Shown piece by piece: positions 45,954 through 56,466 of a stretch of DNA of 64,000 bases. How positions within the stretch are numbered: position 1 is the stretch's first letter; every line of letters starts with the position of its first letter. The DNA comes from Drouetiella hepatica Uher 2000/2452 (lineage in GTDB: Bacteria; Cyanobacteriota; Cyanobacteriia; Elainellales; Elainellaceae): positions 1 through 64,000 of the forward strand of contig JAHHHD010000025.1 in assembly GCA_019359505.1 (NCBI GenBank). Direction: 5' to 3'. Below the pieces are notes generated by a model, which saw only the letters and a list, made by a program, of their open reading frames with translations, did no database searches and was not told where the DNA came from. A program made the position numbers and the translations under genes.

Positions 45954-48900
45954 ATGAAACCGATGATGAAAACCCTAAATTCACATCCTATTATTTCTGA
46001 GAATCTGCTCTATCACAGAATCTATTGGCTTAATCAGTTGGCTGGAGAGTTGCCGGAGACAAATATTCTCACAGACTATCTCAGACCCGATCGATATAGC
46101 AGGAGAAACAAAGTTATCCAGTTTGAGTTGGGCGATCGCCTCTCTCAATCGGTGATTCAGCTCGGTCAAAACTCTCATCTTTCTATCTATCTGCTGCTGT
46201 TATCTGCATTTAGCAGCTTGCTCAACCAATATACTCACCATAATGACCTAATAGTTGGGATACCTTGCTATCACCCGATCGATCAGGATGAGGCTTTGAC
46301 AAATCAGGCCAATCAGGTCCTACCTTTGCGCTTGCAGCTCACGGATGAACTGACCTTTAAAGATCTACTGCTGCATATAAAAGATGCTGTCATTCAAGCA
46401 TATACACATCAAGAGTATCCGTTAGACAAGCTGTTGGGAGCGTTAAACATACCGCAGCAGTCGAGTCGCTGCGCTCTTTATGACATCATTATTTTACTGG
46501 AAAATATTCATAGTCATCCCGTTGGGCTAAACAACGATCTGACGATTTCCTGGTGCGTAAATGAAACCAAAATTGTAGGCAGAATTGAGTATAGCGACTC
46601 ACTTTTTAGAGATGAAACTATTGAAGCATTGGCAAAACACTATGTGAATACAATTGAATGTGCGATCGCCAATCCAACGATTAAAGTTTCAGATATTGTT
46701 TTGCTGAAGGCAGACGAAACGCAAAAGCTGTTAGAGGAATTCAACAGTAATACTAAGCTATATCCCGTCGATCAAACCATTCAGAGCTTATTTGAGGCAC
46801 AGGTAGAGCGATCGCCCAACAGCATTGCAGGAGTTTACCAAGGAAAGTCGTTAACCTATCGAGAACTGAATGCAGGAGCAAATCAATTAGCTGGATTTTT
46901 GCGTGATCTAGGCATCGGCAACGGTGATTTTGTGGGTATTCTGCAAGAGCGAAATCTGGACTTTCTAAGATCAATTCTGGCGATCTTGAAGGCTGGTGGT
47001 GCTTACGTCCCAATCGATCGCACCTATCCACTAGACCGCATTCAGTACATGTTATCCAACAGTGAGGTTAAGGTGCTCTTGACCGAGGCTTCATGCCTTC
47101 AAGATTTGGCTGAGCGTCTGGAGCATTATCCTCACTTGAAATCGGTTATCTGCTTAGAGATATCTGACGATCAAGCTAAATCTCAATTCATAGGAGTCAG
47201 TCTCTATGATCGATCGGATTTTAGCCAATACTCAGAAGAAAACATCGAGAGCAGCAACAGCAGCACCGATCGCGCTTACATGCTCTACACGTCTGGTTCA
47301 ACTGGATTACCCAAAGGGGCGATCGTTCGACATGATGGGGCAATTAATCATATTTATGCTCAGTTTGATGCGCTGAAGTTACATCAGGGGCTACGGTTTT
47401 TGCAAAGTGCCCCCGCTTCCTCTGATATTTCAGTTTGGCAATTTCTGGCACCTTTACTCATTGGGGGATGCACCCTCATCGTTGATACAGCAACAGTTTG
47501 TGATCCAGAAAAACTATTTCAGGTGATACAAGCTGAAAATCTGACGTTGGTCGAACTGGTTCCTGTTGTGCTGCAAGGATTGATCGACTATGTATCCAAG
47601 CTGCCAGCGCAGCAGCGATCGCTCCCTCAGTTGCAGTGGATGATGGTGACGGGGGAATCTGTTCCAGTTCGCTTGGTCAACCAATGGCTAACGCTCTATC
47701 CCACCATTCCAGCCGTGAATGCTTATGGCCCAACCGAGGCAGCAGATGATATCACGCAATTAATTGTTGAACAGCCGCTTCCAGAAAATCAGCGATCGAT
47801 TCCGATCGGTAAACCGTTGGCAAACTTAACGCTCTATGTGCTGGACGCGCAAATGCGGTTGGTGCCGATTGGAGTTCCTGGAGAGATTTGTGTTGCCGGA
47901 ATTGGAGTAGGGAATGGGTACTGGAAGAATGCATCGAAAACGAATCTGAGCTTTGTTCCTAACCCGTTTACGAATCCTGAATCAGTCCGAAATCATCAAG
48001 ACGTCATCTACAAAACCGGAGATTTAGGCCGATGGTTGCCGGATGGCACGATCGAGTACTTGGGACGCATCGACCATCAGGTGAAAATTCGCGGCTTCCG
48101 CATTGAACTGGGCGAAATCGAAGCCGCCTTGAGCCACCATTCAGCCCTCAAAGAAGCGGTTGTGGTGGTCAGGGACGACCGAATGGGCAACAAACATCTC
48201 GTGGCTTATGTGGTTCCTGATGCATCCATTGGCCCTGTTGCTTCTGACCTGCGCGACTTCCTCCAGGCAAAACTGCCCGATTACATGGTGCCTTCTGCCT
48301 TCGTGCTGATCGATCGCTTACCCCTAACCCCCAGTGGCAAGGTCGATCGGGCAGCGCTACCCGAACCAGAAATAAAATCACTGGTTCCATCAGGGTCGGA
48401 TGCAGCTACGACTTCAGTTGAAGAAATTCTTGTCGGCATCTGGTCAAGGGTGTTGAGCTGCGATCGCGTCGGTATTCACGACAACTTTTTTGAGTTGGGC
48501 GGGCATTCTCTGCTGGCAACGCTGATTATCTCTCAGGTGCGGCAGGTGTTCCAGCGAGAGCTACCGCTGCGCTGTCTGTTTGAGTTGCCTACTATTGCTC
48601 AACTTGCTGCCGCCATTGAAACCGTGACTCTAGCAGGCTTGGAAGCACCCGCGATCGAACGACATGTCACCGGAGGAACGATTCCCTTATCCTTTGCCCA
48701 GCAGCGGCTGTGGTTTTTGGCGCAGCTAGAGCCAGAGAATCCCTTTTACAACCTCTCAACCGCTGCTTCTCTCCAGGGTTCGCTCAACTACCCTGCCTTA
48801 GAACAAACCTTTACCGAAATTCTCCGTCGTCATGAGGCATTACGCACCAAAGTAACTGTCGTAGAAGGACAGCCGATCGCCATTGTCACCCCTGCGACAG

Positions 48901-51878
48901 CACTACCGTTACCCGTCATTGACTTGAGTGCGTTACCCCAATCGCAACAAGAGACTGAAGTCAAAAAATACATCTCTATAGAAGGACAGCAACCCTTTGA
49001 TCTGAACCGTGATTTACTCCTGAGGGTGAAACTGCTGCGTCTAGAGGCAGGCGACCACATTTTGCTGTTGACGATGCACCATAGTGCTGCCGATGGCTGG
49101 TCGATCGGGGTTCTTGTCAATGAGGTGTCTGCGCTGTACAAGGCATTCTGTCAACAGCAGCCGTCGCCCCTGCCCGAATTGCCGATTCAGTATGGTGACT
49201 TTGCCATCTGGCAGCGTCAGTGGTTGCAGGGAGCGGTATTGGATGCCCAGATGGGCTACTGGCGTCAGCAGTTAGCCGATGCCCCGACCCAATTACAATT
49301 GCCGACCGATCGCCCAAGACCTGCCATTCAGAGCTATCGCGGCACCACGCACAGTTTCCGGCTATCCCTAGAACTATTGCGATCGCTCCATCACCTAAGC
49401 CAGCAAGCCAGATGCACGCTGTTCATGACGCTGCTGGCTGCCTTTAATGTCCTATTAGGACGCTACAGCAACAGTGAAGATATAGTGGTCGGCACGCCGA
49501 TCGCCAATCGCCACCGGACGGAAGTTGAGGGCTTAATTGGGTGCTTTGTCAATACGCTGGTGCTGCGAACCGATCTCTCGAATAATCCCACCGTATTAGA
49601 GCTATTGGAGCAAGTGCGGGACATGGCTCTAGATGCCTATGCCCATCAGGATTTGCCTTTTGAGCAATTGGTGGAAGTCCTCCAGCCGCAGCGCTCCTTA
49701 AGCCATACTCCCCTGTTTCAAGTGATGTTTGTGCTACAAAATGCCCCGATTCCGAACGTTGAATTACCGGGATTGCAGGTGAGGACGATCGAAACCGATC
49801 GCGGCACAGCCCAATTTGATTTAATGCTGCTGTTAGAAGAAACCACCGAAGGACTGGTCGGAACGATCGAGTACAACACCGATCTATTTGAGCTAGACAC
49901 GATCGCCCGGATGGTAGGACATTATCAGACCTTACTGAAGGCGATGGCTGCAAATCTTGATCGGCCAATTTCTGACTTACCGCTATTAACGTCTGTGGAA
50001 CAGCAACAGTTCTCACAATGGAACCAAGCTCAGACAGACTATCCTCAAACGTTGTGTATTCATCAGTTATTTGAGGCACAGGTACAGCGGACACCGAATG
50101 CGATCGCCGTCATATTTGAAGATCAGCAGTTAACTTACCAAGAGCTAAACATTCAAGCGAATCAACTTGCGCATGACTTAAGAACAGTAGGAGTCAAACC
50201 AGAGGATTGGGTAGGGATCTGTTGCGATCGCTCTATTGAGATGCTGATTGGCGTGTTGGGGATTCTCAAAGCAGGAGGAGCCTATGTTCCCCTTGATCCG
50301 ACTTATCCAATCGAGCGATTAGAGTGGATGCTACAAGATGCCCAGGTTTCACTGCTGCTGACCCAGGAGCATTTGAGAGACAGACTGCCAGATCAAGTTC
50401 AATTTCCATTGATCTGCGTCGATCGCTACGGGCATTCTGGCTCGACAGCGGCGGCGGAGACTATTCTGATGCCACCCGATAGTGGAGTCACGCCAGACAG
50501 CTTGGCCTACGTGATCTATACCTCCGGCTCAACAGGCACACCCAAAGGCGTTCAAATTGAGCATCGCAGCGTGGTGAATTTGCTTCATGTCGTTTGCCAG
50601 CAGCTCGGAGTGACTGCCGCCGATACGCTGCTGGCCGTCACTCCGCTCTCCTTCGACGTGGCGGTATCTGAACTGTTTTTGCCGCTTGCTGTCGGAGCCA
50701 AACTGGTGCTTGCCAGTCGAGCGGTGGCGGCAGACGGCATCCAGCTCCTCGCCTTACTCCAGCGTTGCCAAGCCACAGTTCTTCACCCGACTCCAGCGAC
50801 CTGGCGACTACTACTTGCCGCTGGATGGCAACCCACTCCCAACTTGAAGATGATTAGCACCGGGGAAGCGTTGCCTCCATCTCTGGCACATCAACTGCTG
50901 TGCAAGGGGGGCGAATTGTGGAACTTATATGGCCCCACGGAAACCACGATTTGGGCAACAGGCTGTCAAATTCAGTCGGCGGAGCTGCCGATCGCCATTG
51001 GTCGTCCGCTGGCTAACCTGCAAGCCTATATTCTCGATCGCCATCTGCACCCGGTGCCGATCGGTGTTCCGGGAGAGCTGTATATCGGGGGGGTAGGGCT
51101 GGCGCGCGGCTATCTCAACCGTCCTGAATTGACTGCCGAACGGTTTATCCCGCATCCGTTCAGCGATCGCCCTGGCGCAAGGCTGTACAAGACGGGCGAT
51201 CTGGCTCGGTTTCTGGCAGATGGACAAATCGAGTGTTTGGGGCGTATCGACCATCAGGTGAAGCTGCGCGGCTTCCGGATTGAGCTAGGAGAGATTGAAG
51301 CTGTGCTAAATCAGCAGGTGCGGGAGAGCGTGGTTGTCATCCAGACCGATCCGGCAGGAGAGCCGTGCTTAGTGGCTTACGTAGTTCTCCAGTCCGAACC
51401 CTTTGGGGCGACCCGCGACCTGCGTCGGTTTCTTCAGGACAAATTGCCTGACTATATGGTGCCTGTGGCTTTCGTGCCGCTTGAGGCGCTGCCGCTGAAC
51501 TCTAATGGCAAAGTCGATCGCGCATTGCTCCCCCAATGGGAGATGCCTCGATCTGGGAGTGATTCTGGGAGTGATGTTGTCTCGCCCCGTACTGCTACAG
51601 AAGTCACATTGTCCACCCTCTGGGCTGAGGTGTTGGGGCTGGAAGCCATCAGCATCCACGACAATTTCTTTGAGCTAGGCGGACATTCGCTGCTCGTCAC
51701 CCGCGTCATCTCTCGGTTGCGCGCAGCCTTCGAGGTGGAGCTGCCGCTGCGGAGCCTGTTTGAAAAACCTACTGTTGCTGAGTTGGCAGAGCGGATTGAC
51801 ATCCTGCGGTTATCGCTTGCCCAAGCCTCAAACCCTCTGCCTGTAATCGGAAACGGTCGTAAGGAGATAGAGTTATGA
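45954..51878 (+). CDS. NRPS: half-C-A(basic, probably Dab)-PCP-C-A-PCP
   Basis: 1974 residues. Residues 1-260 are only the C-terminal lobe of a condensation domain (YWLNQLAGELP, HNDLIVGIPCYHP, HQEYPLDKLL), with no HHxxxDG. A1 (about 285-760) reads D-I-W-E-M-T-A-D-D at the specificity positions. The acidic residues at 278, 330 and 331 fit a basic side chain, and diaminobutyrate is suggested by the adjacent EctB-like gene. PCP1 has Ser852. C2 has HHSAADG from 1042. A2 reads D-V-S-H-I-T-L-I-W, which I cannot assign. PCP2 has Ser1912. The tail NGRKEIEL is a docking peptide for the TubC-type domain of the next protein. Stop and next start overlap (ATGA). Confidence 0.9.
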   Translation: MKPMMKTLNSHPIISENLLYHRIYWLNQLAGELPETNILTDYLRPDRYSRRNKVIQFELGDRLSQSVIQLGQNSHLSIYLLLLSAFSSLLNQYTHHNDLIVGIPCYHPIDQDEALTNQANQVLPLRLQLTDELTFKDLLLHIKDAVIQAYTHQEYPLDKLLGALNIPQQSSRCALYDIIILLENIHSHPVGLNNDLTISWCVNETKIVGRIEYSDSLFRDETIEALAKHYVNTIECAIANPTIKVSDIVLLKADETQKLLEEFNSNTKLYPVDQTIQSLFEAQVERSPNSIAGVYQGKSLTYRELNAGANQLAGFLRDLGIGNGDFVGILQERNLDFLRSILAILKAGGAYVPIDRTYPLDRIQYMLSNSEVKVLLTEASCLQDLAERLEHYPHLKSVICLEISDDQAKSQFIGVSLYDRSDFSQYSEENIESSNSSTDRAYMLYTSGSTGLPKGAIVRHDGAINHIYAQFDALKLHQGLRFLQSAPASSDISVWQFLAPLLIGGCTLIVDTATVCDPEKLFQVIQAENLTLVELVPVVLQGLIDYVSKLPAQQRSLPQLQWMMVTGESVPVRLVNQWLTLYPTIPAVNAYGPTEAADDITQLIVEQPLPENQRSIPIGKPLANLTLYVLDAQMRLVPIGVPGEICVAGIGVGNGYWKNASKTNLSFVPNPFTNPESVRNHQDVIYKTGDLGRWLPDGTIEYLGRIDHQVKIRGFRIELGEIEAALSHHSALKEAVVVVRDDRMGNKHLVAYVVPDASIGPVASDLRDFLQAKLPDYMVPSAFVLIDRLPLTPSGKVDRAALPEPEIKSLVPSGSDAATTSVEEILVGIWSRVLSCDRVGIHDNFFELGGHSLLATLIISQVRQVFQRELPLRCLFELPTIAQLAAAIETVTLAGLEAPAIERHVTGGTIPLSFAQQRLWFLAQLEPENPFYNLSTAASLQGSLNYPALEQTFTEILRRHEALRTKVTVVEGQPIAIVTPATALPLPVIDLSALPQSQQETEVKKYISIEGQQPFDLNRDLLLRVKLLRLEAGDHILLLTMHHSAADGWSIGVLVNEVSALYKAFCQQQPSPLPELPIQYGDFAIWQRQWLQGAVLDAQMGYWRQQLADAPTQLQLPTDRPRPAIQSYRGTTHSFRLSLELLRSLHHLSQQARCTLFMTLLAAFNVLLGRYSNSEDIVVGTPIANRHRTEVEGLIGCFVNTLVLRTDLSNNPTVLELLEQVRDMALDAYAHQDLPFEQLVEVLQPQRSLSHTPLFQVMFVLQNAPIPNVELPGLQVRTIETDRGTAQFDLMLLLEETTEGLVGTIEYNTDLFELDTIARMVGHYQTLLKAMAANLDRPISDLPLLTSVEQQQFSQWNQAQTDYPQTLCIHQLFEAQVQRTPNAIAVIFEDQQLTYQELNIQANQLAHDLRTVGVKPEDWVGICCDRSIEMLIGVLGILKAGGAYVPLDPTYPIERLEWMLQDAQVSLLLTQEHLRDRLPDQVQFPLICVDRYGHSGSTAAAETILMPPDSGVTPDSLAYVIYTSGSTGTPKGVQIEHRSVVNLLHVVCQQLGVTAADTLLAVTPLSFDVAVSELFLPLAVGAKLVLASRAVAADGIQLLALLQRCQATVLHPTPATWRLLLAAGWQPTPNLKMISTGEALPPSLAHQLLCKGGELWNLYGPTETTIWATGCQIQSAELPIAIGRPLANLQAYILDRHLHPVPIGVPGELYIGGVGLARGYLNRPELTAERFIPHPFSDRPGARLYKTGDLARFLADGQIECLGRIDHQVKLRGFRIELGEIEAVLNQQVRESVVVIQTDPAGEPCLVAYVVLQSEPFGATRDLRRFLQDKLPDYMVPVAFVPLEALPLNSNGKVDRALLPQWEMPRSGSDSGSDVVSPRTATEVTLSTLWAEVLGLEAISIHDNFFELGGHSLLVTRVISRLRAAFEVELPLRSLFEKPTVAELAERIDILRLSLAQASNPLPVIGNGRKEIEL

Positions 51879-54800
51879 AATCGATCGAAACCTTTTTATC
51901 GAACCTGTATAGTCTTGATGTCAAGCTGTGGCTAGAGCGGGTAGATGGCGAATCGGATCAGATGCGCTTGCACTGCAATGCACCCGAAGCTGTTCTCACT
52001 CCCGACTTAGGAGCTGAAATTTCTGCCCGCAAAGCCGAAATTATCGCTTTTCTGAATCAAGCCCATGCGGCTTCACGCGCCTCGGCTGCCGCGATTCGCC
52101 CCGTTGTTCGATCGGGCAATTTACCTCTCTCCTTTGCTCAGCAACGGCTCTGGTTTCTTGACCAGATGCAACCCGGTAGTCCGCTCTATCACATTCCGGA
52201 GGCAACGCGCTTAATCGGTTCGCTGGATGCGATCGCCCTAGAGCGCAGCTTCAACGAAATTGTGCGGCGGCATGAAGCCTTACGCACAACCTTCCAAACC
52301 GTAGAGGGTCAGCCTGTCCAGGTCATTTCTCCCCCTGCACCCCTACCACTACAGCGCATCGATCTACAGCACTTGGGACAAGCAGAGCAGGAGGCTGAAG
52401 TCCTGCGCCTAGTGAACTGGGAAGCCCAGCAGCCTTTTAACTTGACGAAAGATTCGCTGCTGCGCGTCACCCTGGTTCGCCTCCATGACAGAGAGCATGT
52501 CGCGCTCTTAACACTGCACCACATCGTCTCTGATGCCTGGTCAATGGCGGTATTGATTCGAGAACTGATGGCACTCTACACCGCTTTCTCGACAGGTCAG
52601 CCTTCCCCATTGCCAGCGTTACCGATTCAGTACGCTGATTTTGCCGTCTGGCAACGGCAGTGGCTTCAGGGCGAGGTTCTAGACCCGCATTTGTCCTACT
52701 GGCGCAACCAGTTGAGCGGCGATCTGCCCGTTTTGCAGTTACCGAGCGATCGCCCCCGTCCTCGAATTCAAACCTTTCGGGGAGCTATCCACGCTTTTGA
52801 GCTACCCGCGGGTCTGACAGAATCCCTCAAGGCTTTGAGCCAGCAAGCGGGTGTCACGCTCTTTATGACCTTGCTGGCAGCGTTCAAAGTGCTGCTCTAT
52901 CGCTACACGGCTCAAGAAGATATTCTCGTGGGTTCACCGATCGCCAACCGCAATCGCACCGAAGTAGAGGGGCTGATTGGCTTTTTTGTGAATACCTTAG
53001 TGCTGCGAAGCAATCTGTCAGGCAATCCGACCTTTCGGGATCTGTTGAGTCAGGTGCAGCAGGTTTCGTTGGCCGCCTACGATCACCAGGATCTCCCCTT
53101 TGAACAGTTGGTTGAGGCTCTGCAACCCGATCGGGATCTCAGCTACAGCCCGCTGTTCCAGGTCAAGTTCGCGCTGGAAAATCTTCCACAAGACGAACTG
53201 AAGCTGCCAAATTTGACGCTGAAGTTTCTTCAATCCCAAAACCCAACCGCCAAGTTGGACTTGAGCCTGGACATGGCTGAAACGACTTCAGGACTAAAAG
53301 GACAATTTGAGTACAACACCGATTTGTTTGATCCAGTGACAATTACTCGGATGACAGAGCATCTCTGTTGTCTATTAGCCGGAATTGTCGAGCATCCAGA
53401 GCAGAAAATTTCTGACTTGCCGTTACTCACTGAATCTGAACAGCATCAGCAACTCGTAGAGTGGAACGATACGCAGATTGATTATCCGCAAAACGAGTGC
53501 TGGCATCAGCGATTTGAAGCGCAGGTACAAAAAACACCGGAGGCGATCGCCCTAGTCTTTAAGAATGAACAACTCACGTATGATCAACTGAATCGATGTG
53601 CGAATCAGGTTGCCCATTATTTGCAAAAACAGGGGGTGAAGCCAGAAACGATTGTGGGATTGTGCCTGGAGCGATCGCCCTCTATGATCATCGGACTATT
53701 AGGCATTCTCAAAGCGGGTGGAGCCTATCTGCCGCTAGACCCCACCTATCCTCCAGATCGGCTGGCATTCATGATGTCAGATTCGCAAATCCCTATTCTC
53801 TTAACCACCCGAACATCAGCAGCAACCTTACCCGATCATGCCGCCCAGGCTATCTGTCTAGATACAGACTGGAATCACATCGCTCAGGAGCGTGAGCAAA
53901 ATCCTGAGAGTGGAGTCACCGTCGAGAATCTAGCCTATTTGATCTACACCTCCGGCTCAACAGGAATTCCCAAGGGCGTTTTGGTGCCGCATGAAGGATT
54001 AATTAACCTGACGGAAGATAAGATTCGCACTTGTAGGGTGCAGCCTGACAGTCGTGTCCTGCAATTTTTCTCTTTGAGCTTCGATGCTTCGATCCCGGAA
54101 ATTGTGATGAGTCTGGGCTGTGGAGCCGCCTTGCATTTAGCAACCTCAGAAGATTTGCTGCCCGGTGTGGGTCTTCTGCGACTCCTACGCGAACAGGCAA
54201 TTACTCACATCACTCTGCCCCCCTCTGCGCTAGCCGCATTGCCCGCTGAAGCGTTGCCTGCCTTACAGATGGTGTTGGTGGGCGGCGAGGCTCCCTCTCC
54301 AGAACTGATCGCTCAATGGTCAACCGGGCGACGGTTCATCAACGCCTATGGTCCTACCGAGACGACAGTCAACGCCAGCATGGTTGAGTGTGCTAGCGGC
54401 GCACAGCCTACGATTCGTCCGGCTGCCAACAAGCAGCTTTATATTCTCGATCGCCATCTGCAACTCGTTCCGATCGGCGTTCCTGGCGAACTGTATATCG
54501 GTGGAGTTGGTTTGGCGCGAGGCTATCACAATCATCCGGCAAAAACCGCTGAGGCATTCATCCCTAACCCATTCAGCGATCAGCTAGGAAGCCGCCTGTA
54601 CAAAACCGGAGACTTAGCCTGCTATCGCCGGGATGGTCACATCAAACTGCTGGGTCGTCTCGACTATCAGGTGAAAATTCGCGGCTTCCGCATTGAACCC
54701 GGAGAAATTGAGGCGCTGTTAGTCCAACATCCGGATGTGCAAGATGGGGTGGTAATTGTCCGTGAAGATCGATCCCGTGAAGATCAATCCGGTGACAAAC

Positions 54801-56461
54801 GGCTGATCGCCTATGTCGTCCCTGTTGCCAATCAAACGCCAACCACTAGCGACCTGCACCGCTTTATTGCCGAGAAGCTGCCCAAGTACATGGTGCCTGC
54901 GGCATTCGTCTTCTTGGAGGCGCTGCCCCTTAATCCTAACGGTAAGGTCGATCGCCAAGCCTTACCCGCACCTGACTCCGTTCGTCCTGACCTAGCAGAT
55001 GCATTTATCGCCCCGCGTACCCCCACAGAGGCAATTCTGGCACAGGTCTTTGCTCAAGTGCTGGAGGTGAAGCAGGTGGGCATCCATGACGACTTCTTTG
55101 AATTGGGTGGACATTCGCTGCTGGCAACCCGGTTGATTGCCCGGTTACTTCGGACGTTTCAGATAGAGTTGTCGATCGTAGACCTGTTTGAAGTGCCAAC
55201 AGTGGCAGGTTTAGCAGAACGCATCATGGGAGGCTCGGTGCGTGAAAACACACTAGCATTCCTCAACGCTGAGGCCATCCTGGATTCCACCATTCACCCA
55301 AGAACGAAACCGATTCAGACTAGGGTGGCACCCAGCCGGATTTTTCTAACGGGAGCAACCGGGTTTCTGGGTGCATTCTTACTCCACGAACTCCTGCAAC
55401 AAACTCAGGCGGAACTCTACTGTCTGGTGCGGGCAACCTCGATCGAGTCGGCTCAAACAAAACTGCAAACCTGCCTCGAATCCTATCGGCTGTGGCAGGA
55501 ACGGTTCAAGCCGCGAATCATTCCAGTCCTGGGCGATCTGTCTCAACCGCTTCTGGGTCTTTCCGAATCCCAGTTTCAAACGCTAGCAGAGCAAGTTGAT
55601 GTAATTTATCACAGTGGGGCTTGGGTACATCACGCCTCTCCCTATTCCTTGCTCAAAGCCACCAATGTTTTGGGAACTCAAGAAGTTTTACGACTCGCCT
55701 GTCAACATAAAGTGAAACCCGTTCATTTTATGTCTGCTACCAGCGTTTTTTCGCCCACTCTTTCCTCCAGTCAAGCGCCAGAAATCCAGGTGATCCGAGA
55801 GGCCGATCGCATTGCCGATCGCATTCCCTGGGGGGGCTATAACCAGAGCAAGTGGGTGGCTGAACGGTTAGTTGCAATGGGGAGCGATCGCGGCATTCCG
55901 ATCTCAATTTACAGGCTGGGGCGATTATCTGGGCATAGCCAAACGGGTGTCTTTAATCAAAATGACTTATTGTATCGATTGATTATTGGCTGTGTGCAGT
56001 TGGGCAGTGCGCCAGAAGATCAGACCATGCTGGACATGATTCCTATTGATTACGCGAGTCAGGCGATCGTGCATCTCTCAAGACAGTCTACGTCCCAGGG
56101 AAAAGCCTTTCACTTAGTTCATCCTCATCCAGTTGATTCAGCTATCCTACTGGAGTCACTGCGATCGATCGGTTATGCAATTCACCCGCTTCCGTATGAT
56201 CAGTGGCGTACCAAGCTGCTTCAGATTGCTGAAACTAATCCAGATCATGCGCTGTATCCACTCGTTTCCCTGTTCCCGGCAAGAAGCGAAACGCAGCCGA
56301 CTGAAGCTGTTCTCACATTTGACTGTCAGAATACGCTCGATGGACTGGTAGGGAGTGCGATCGCCTGTCCCCCTCTCGATCAATCGCTGCTGCACAAATA
56401 CTTCTCACATTTGATTCAAACCGGATTTTTAGCAACTCCCCCTATTCGTCAGGAGCAATAA
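51875..56461 (+). CDS. NRPS: docking-C-A-PCP-terminal reductase
   Basis: 1528 residues, the last module. Docking 1-62 of TubC type. C has HHIVSDAWS from residue 215; the usual Gly after Asp is Ala. A reads D-A-P-T-L-G-A-V-N, which I cannot assign. PCP has GGHSLL, Ser1081. From about 1155 to the end is an NAD(P)H thioester reductase: FLTGATGFLGAFLL (nucleotide site), VDVIYHSGAWVHH, the YNQSK catalytic pair, and YRLGRLSGHSQTG. The chain should leave as an aldehyde (or alcohol) rather than an acid or macrocycle. A GSA-aminomutase-like aminotransferase at 57749 could then convert the aldehyde to an amine, as MxcL does in myxochelin B. Confidence 0.92.
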   Translation: MKSIETFLSNLYSLDVKLWLERVDGESDQMRLHCNAPEAVLTPDLGAEISARKAEIIAFLNQAHAASRASAAAIRPVVRSGNLPLSFAQQRLWFLDQMQPGSPLYHIPEATRLIGSLDAIALERSFNEIVRRHEALRTTFQTVEGQPVQVISPPAPLPLQRIDLQHLGQAEQEAEVLRLVNWEAQQPFNLTKDSLLRVTLVRLHDREHVALLTLHHIVSDAWSMAVLIRELMALYTAFSTGQPSPLPALPIQYADFAVWQRQWLQGEVLDPHLSYWRNQLSGDLPVLQLPSDRPRPRIQTFRGAIHAFELPAGLTESLKALSQQAGVTLFMTLLAAFKVLLYRYTAQEDILVGSPIANRNRTEVEGLIGFFVNTLVLRSNLSGNPTFRDLLSQVQQVSLAAYDHQDLPFEQLVEALQPDRDLSYSPLFQVKFALENLPQDELKLPNLTLKFLQSQNPTAKLDLSLDMAETTSGLKGQFEYNTDLFDPVTITRMTEHLCCLLAGIVEHPEQKISDLPLLTESEQHQQLVEWNDTQIDYPQNECWHQRFEAQVQKTPEAIALVFKNEQLTYDQLNRCANQVAHYLQKQGVKPETIVGLCLERSPSMIIGLLGILKAGGAYLPLDPTYPPDRLAFMMSDSQIPILLTTRTSAATLPDHAAQAICLDTDWNHIAQEREQNPESGVTVENLAYLIYTSGSTGIPKGVLVPHEGLINLTEDKIRTCRVQPDSRVLQFFSLSFDASIPEIVMSLGCGAALHLATSEDLLPGVGLLRLLREQAITHITLPPSALAALPAEALPALQMVLVGGEAPSPELIAQWSTGRRFINAYGPTETTVNASMVECASGAQPTIRPAANKQLYILDRHLQLVPIGVPGELYIGGVGLARGYHNHPAKTAEAFIPNPFSDQLGSRLYKTGDLACYRRDGHIKLLGRLDYQVKIRGFRIEPGEIEALLVQHPDVQDGVVIVREDRSREDQSGDKRLIAYVVPVANQTPTTSDLHRFIAEKLPKYMVPAAFVFLEALPLNPNGKVDRQALPAPDSVRPDLADAFIAPRTPTEAILAQVFAQVLEVKQVGIHDDFFELGGHSLLATRLIARLLRTFQIELSIVDLFEVPTVAGLAERIMGGSVRENTLAFLNAEAILDSTIHPRTKPIQTRVAPSRIFLTGATGFLGAFLLHELLQQTQAELYCLVRATSIESAQTKLQTCLESYRLWQERFKPRIIPVLGDLSQPLLGLSESQFQTLAEQVDVIYHSGAWVHHASPYSLLKATNVLGTQEVLRLACQHKVKPVHFMSATSVFSPTLSSSQAPEIQVIREADRIADRIPWGGYNQSKWVAERLVAMGSDRGIPISIYRLGRLSGHSQTGVFNQNDLLYRLIIGCVQLGSAPEDQTMLDMIPIDYASQAIVHLSRQSTSQGKAFHLVHPHPVDSAILLESLRSIGYAIHPLPYDQWRTKLLQIAETNPDHALYPLVSLFPARSETQPTEAVLTFDCQNTLDGLVGSAIACPPLDQSLLHKYFSHLIQTGFLATPPIRQEQ

Positions 56462-56466
56462 AGGTA

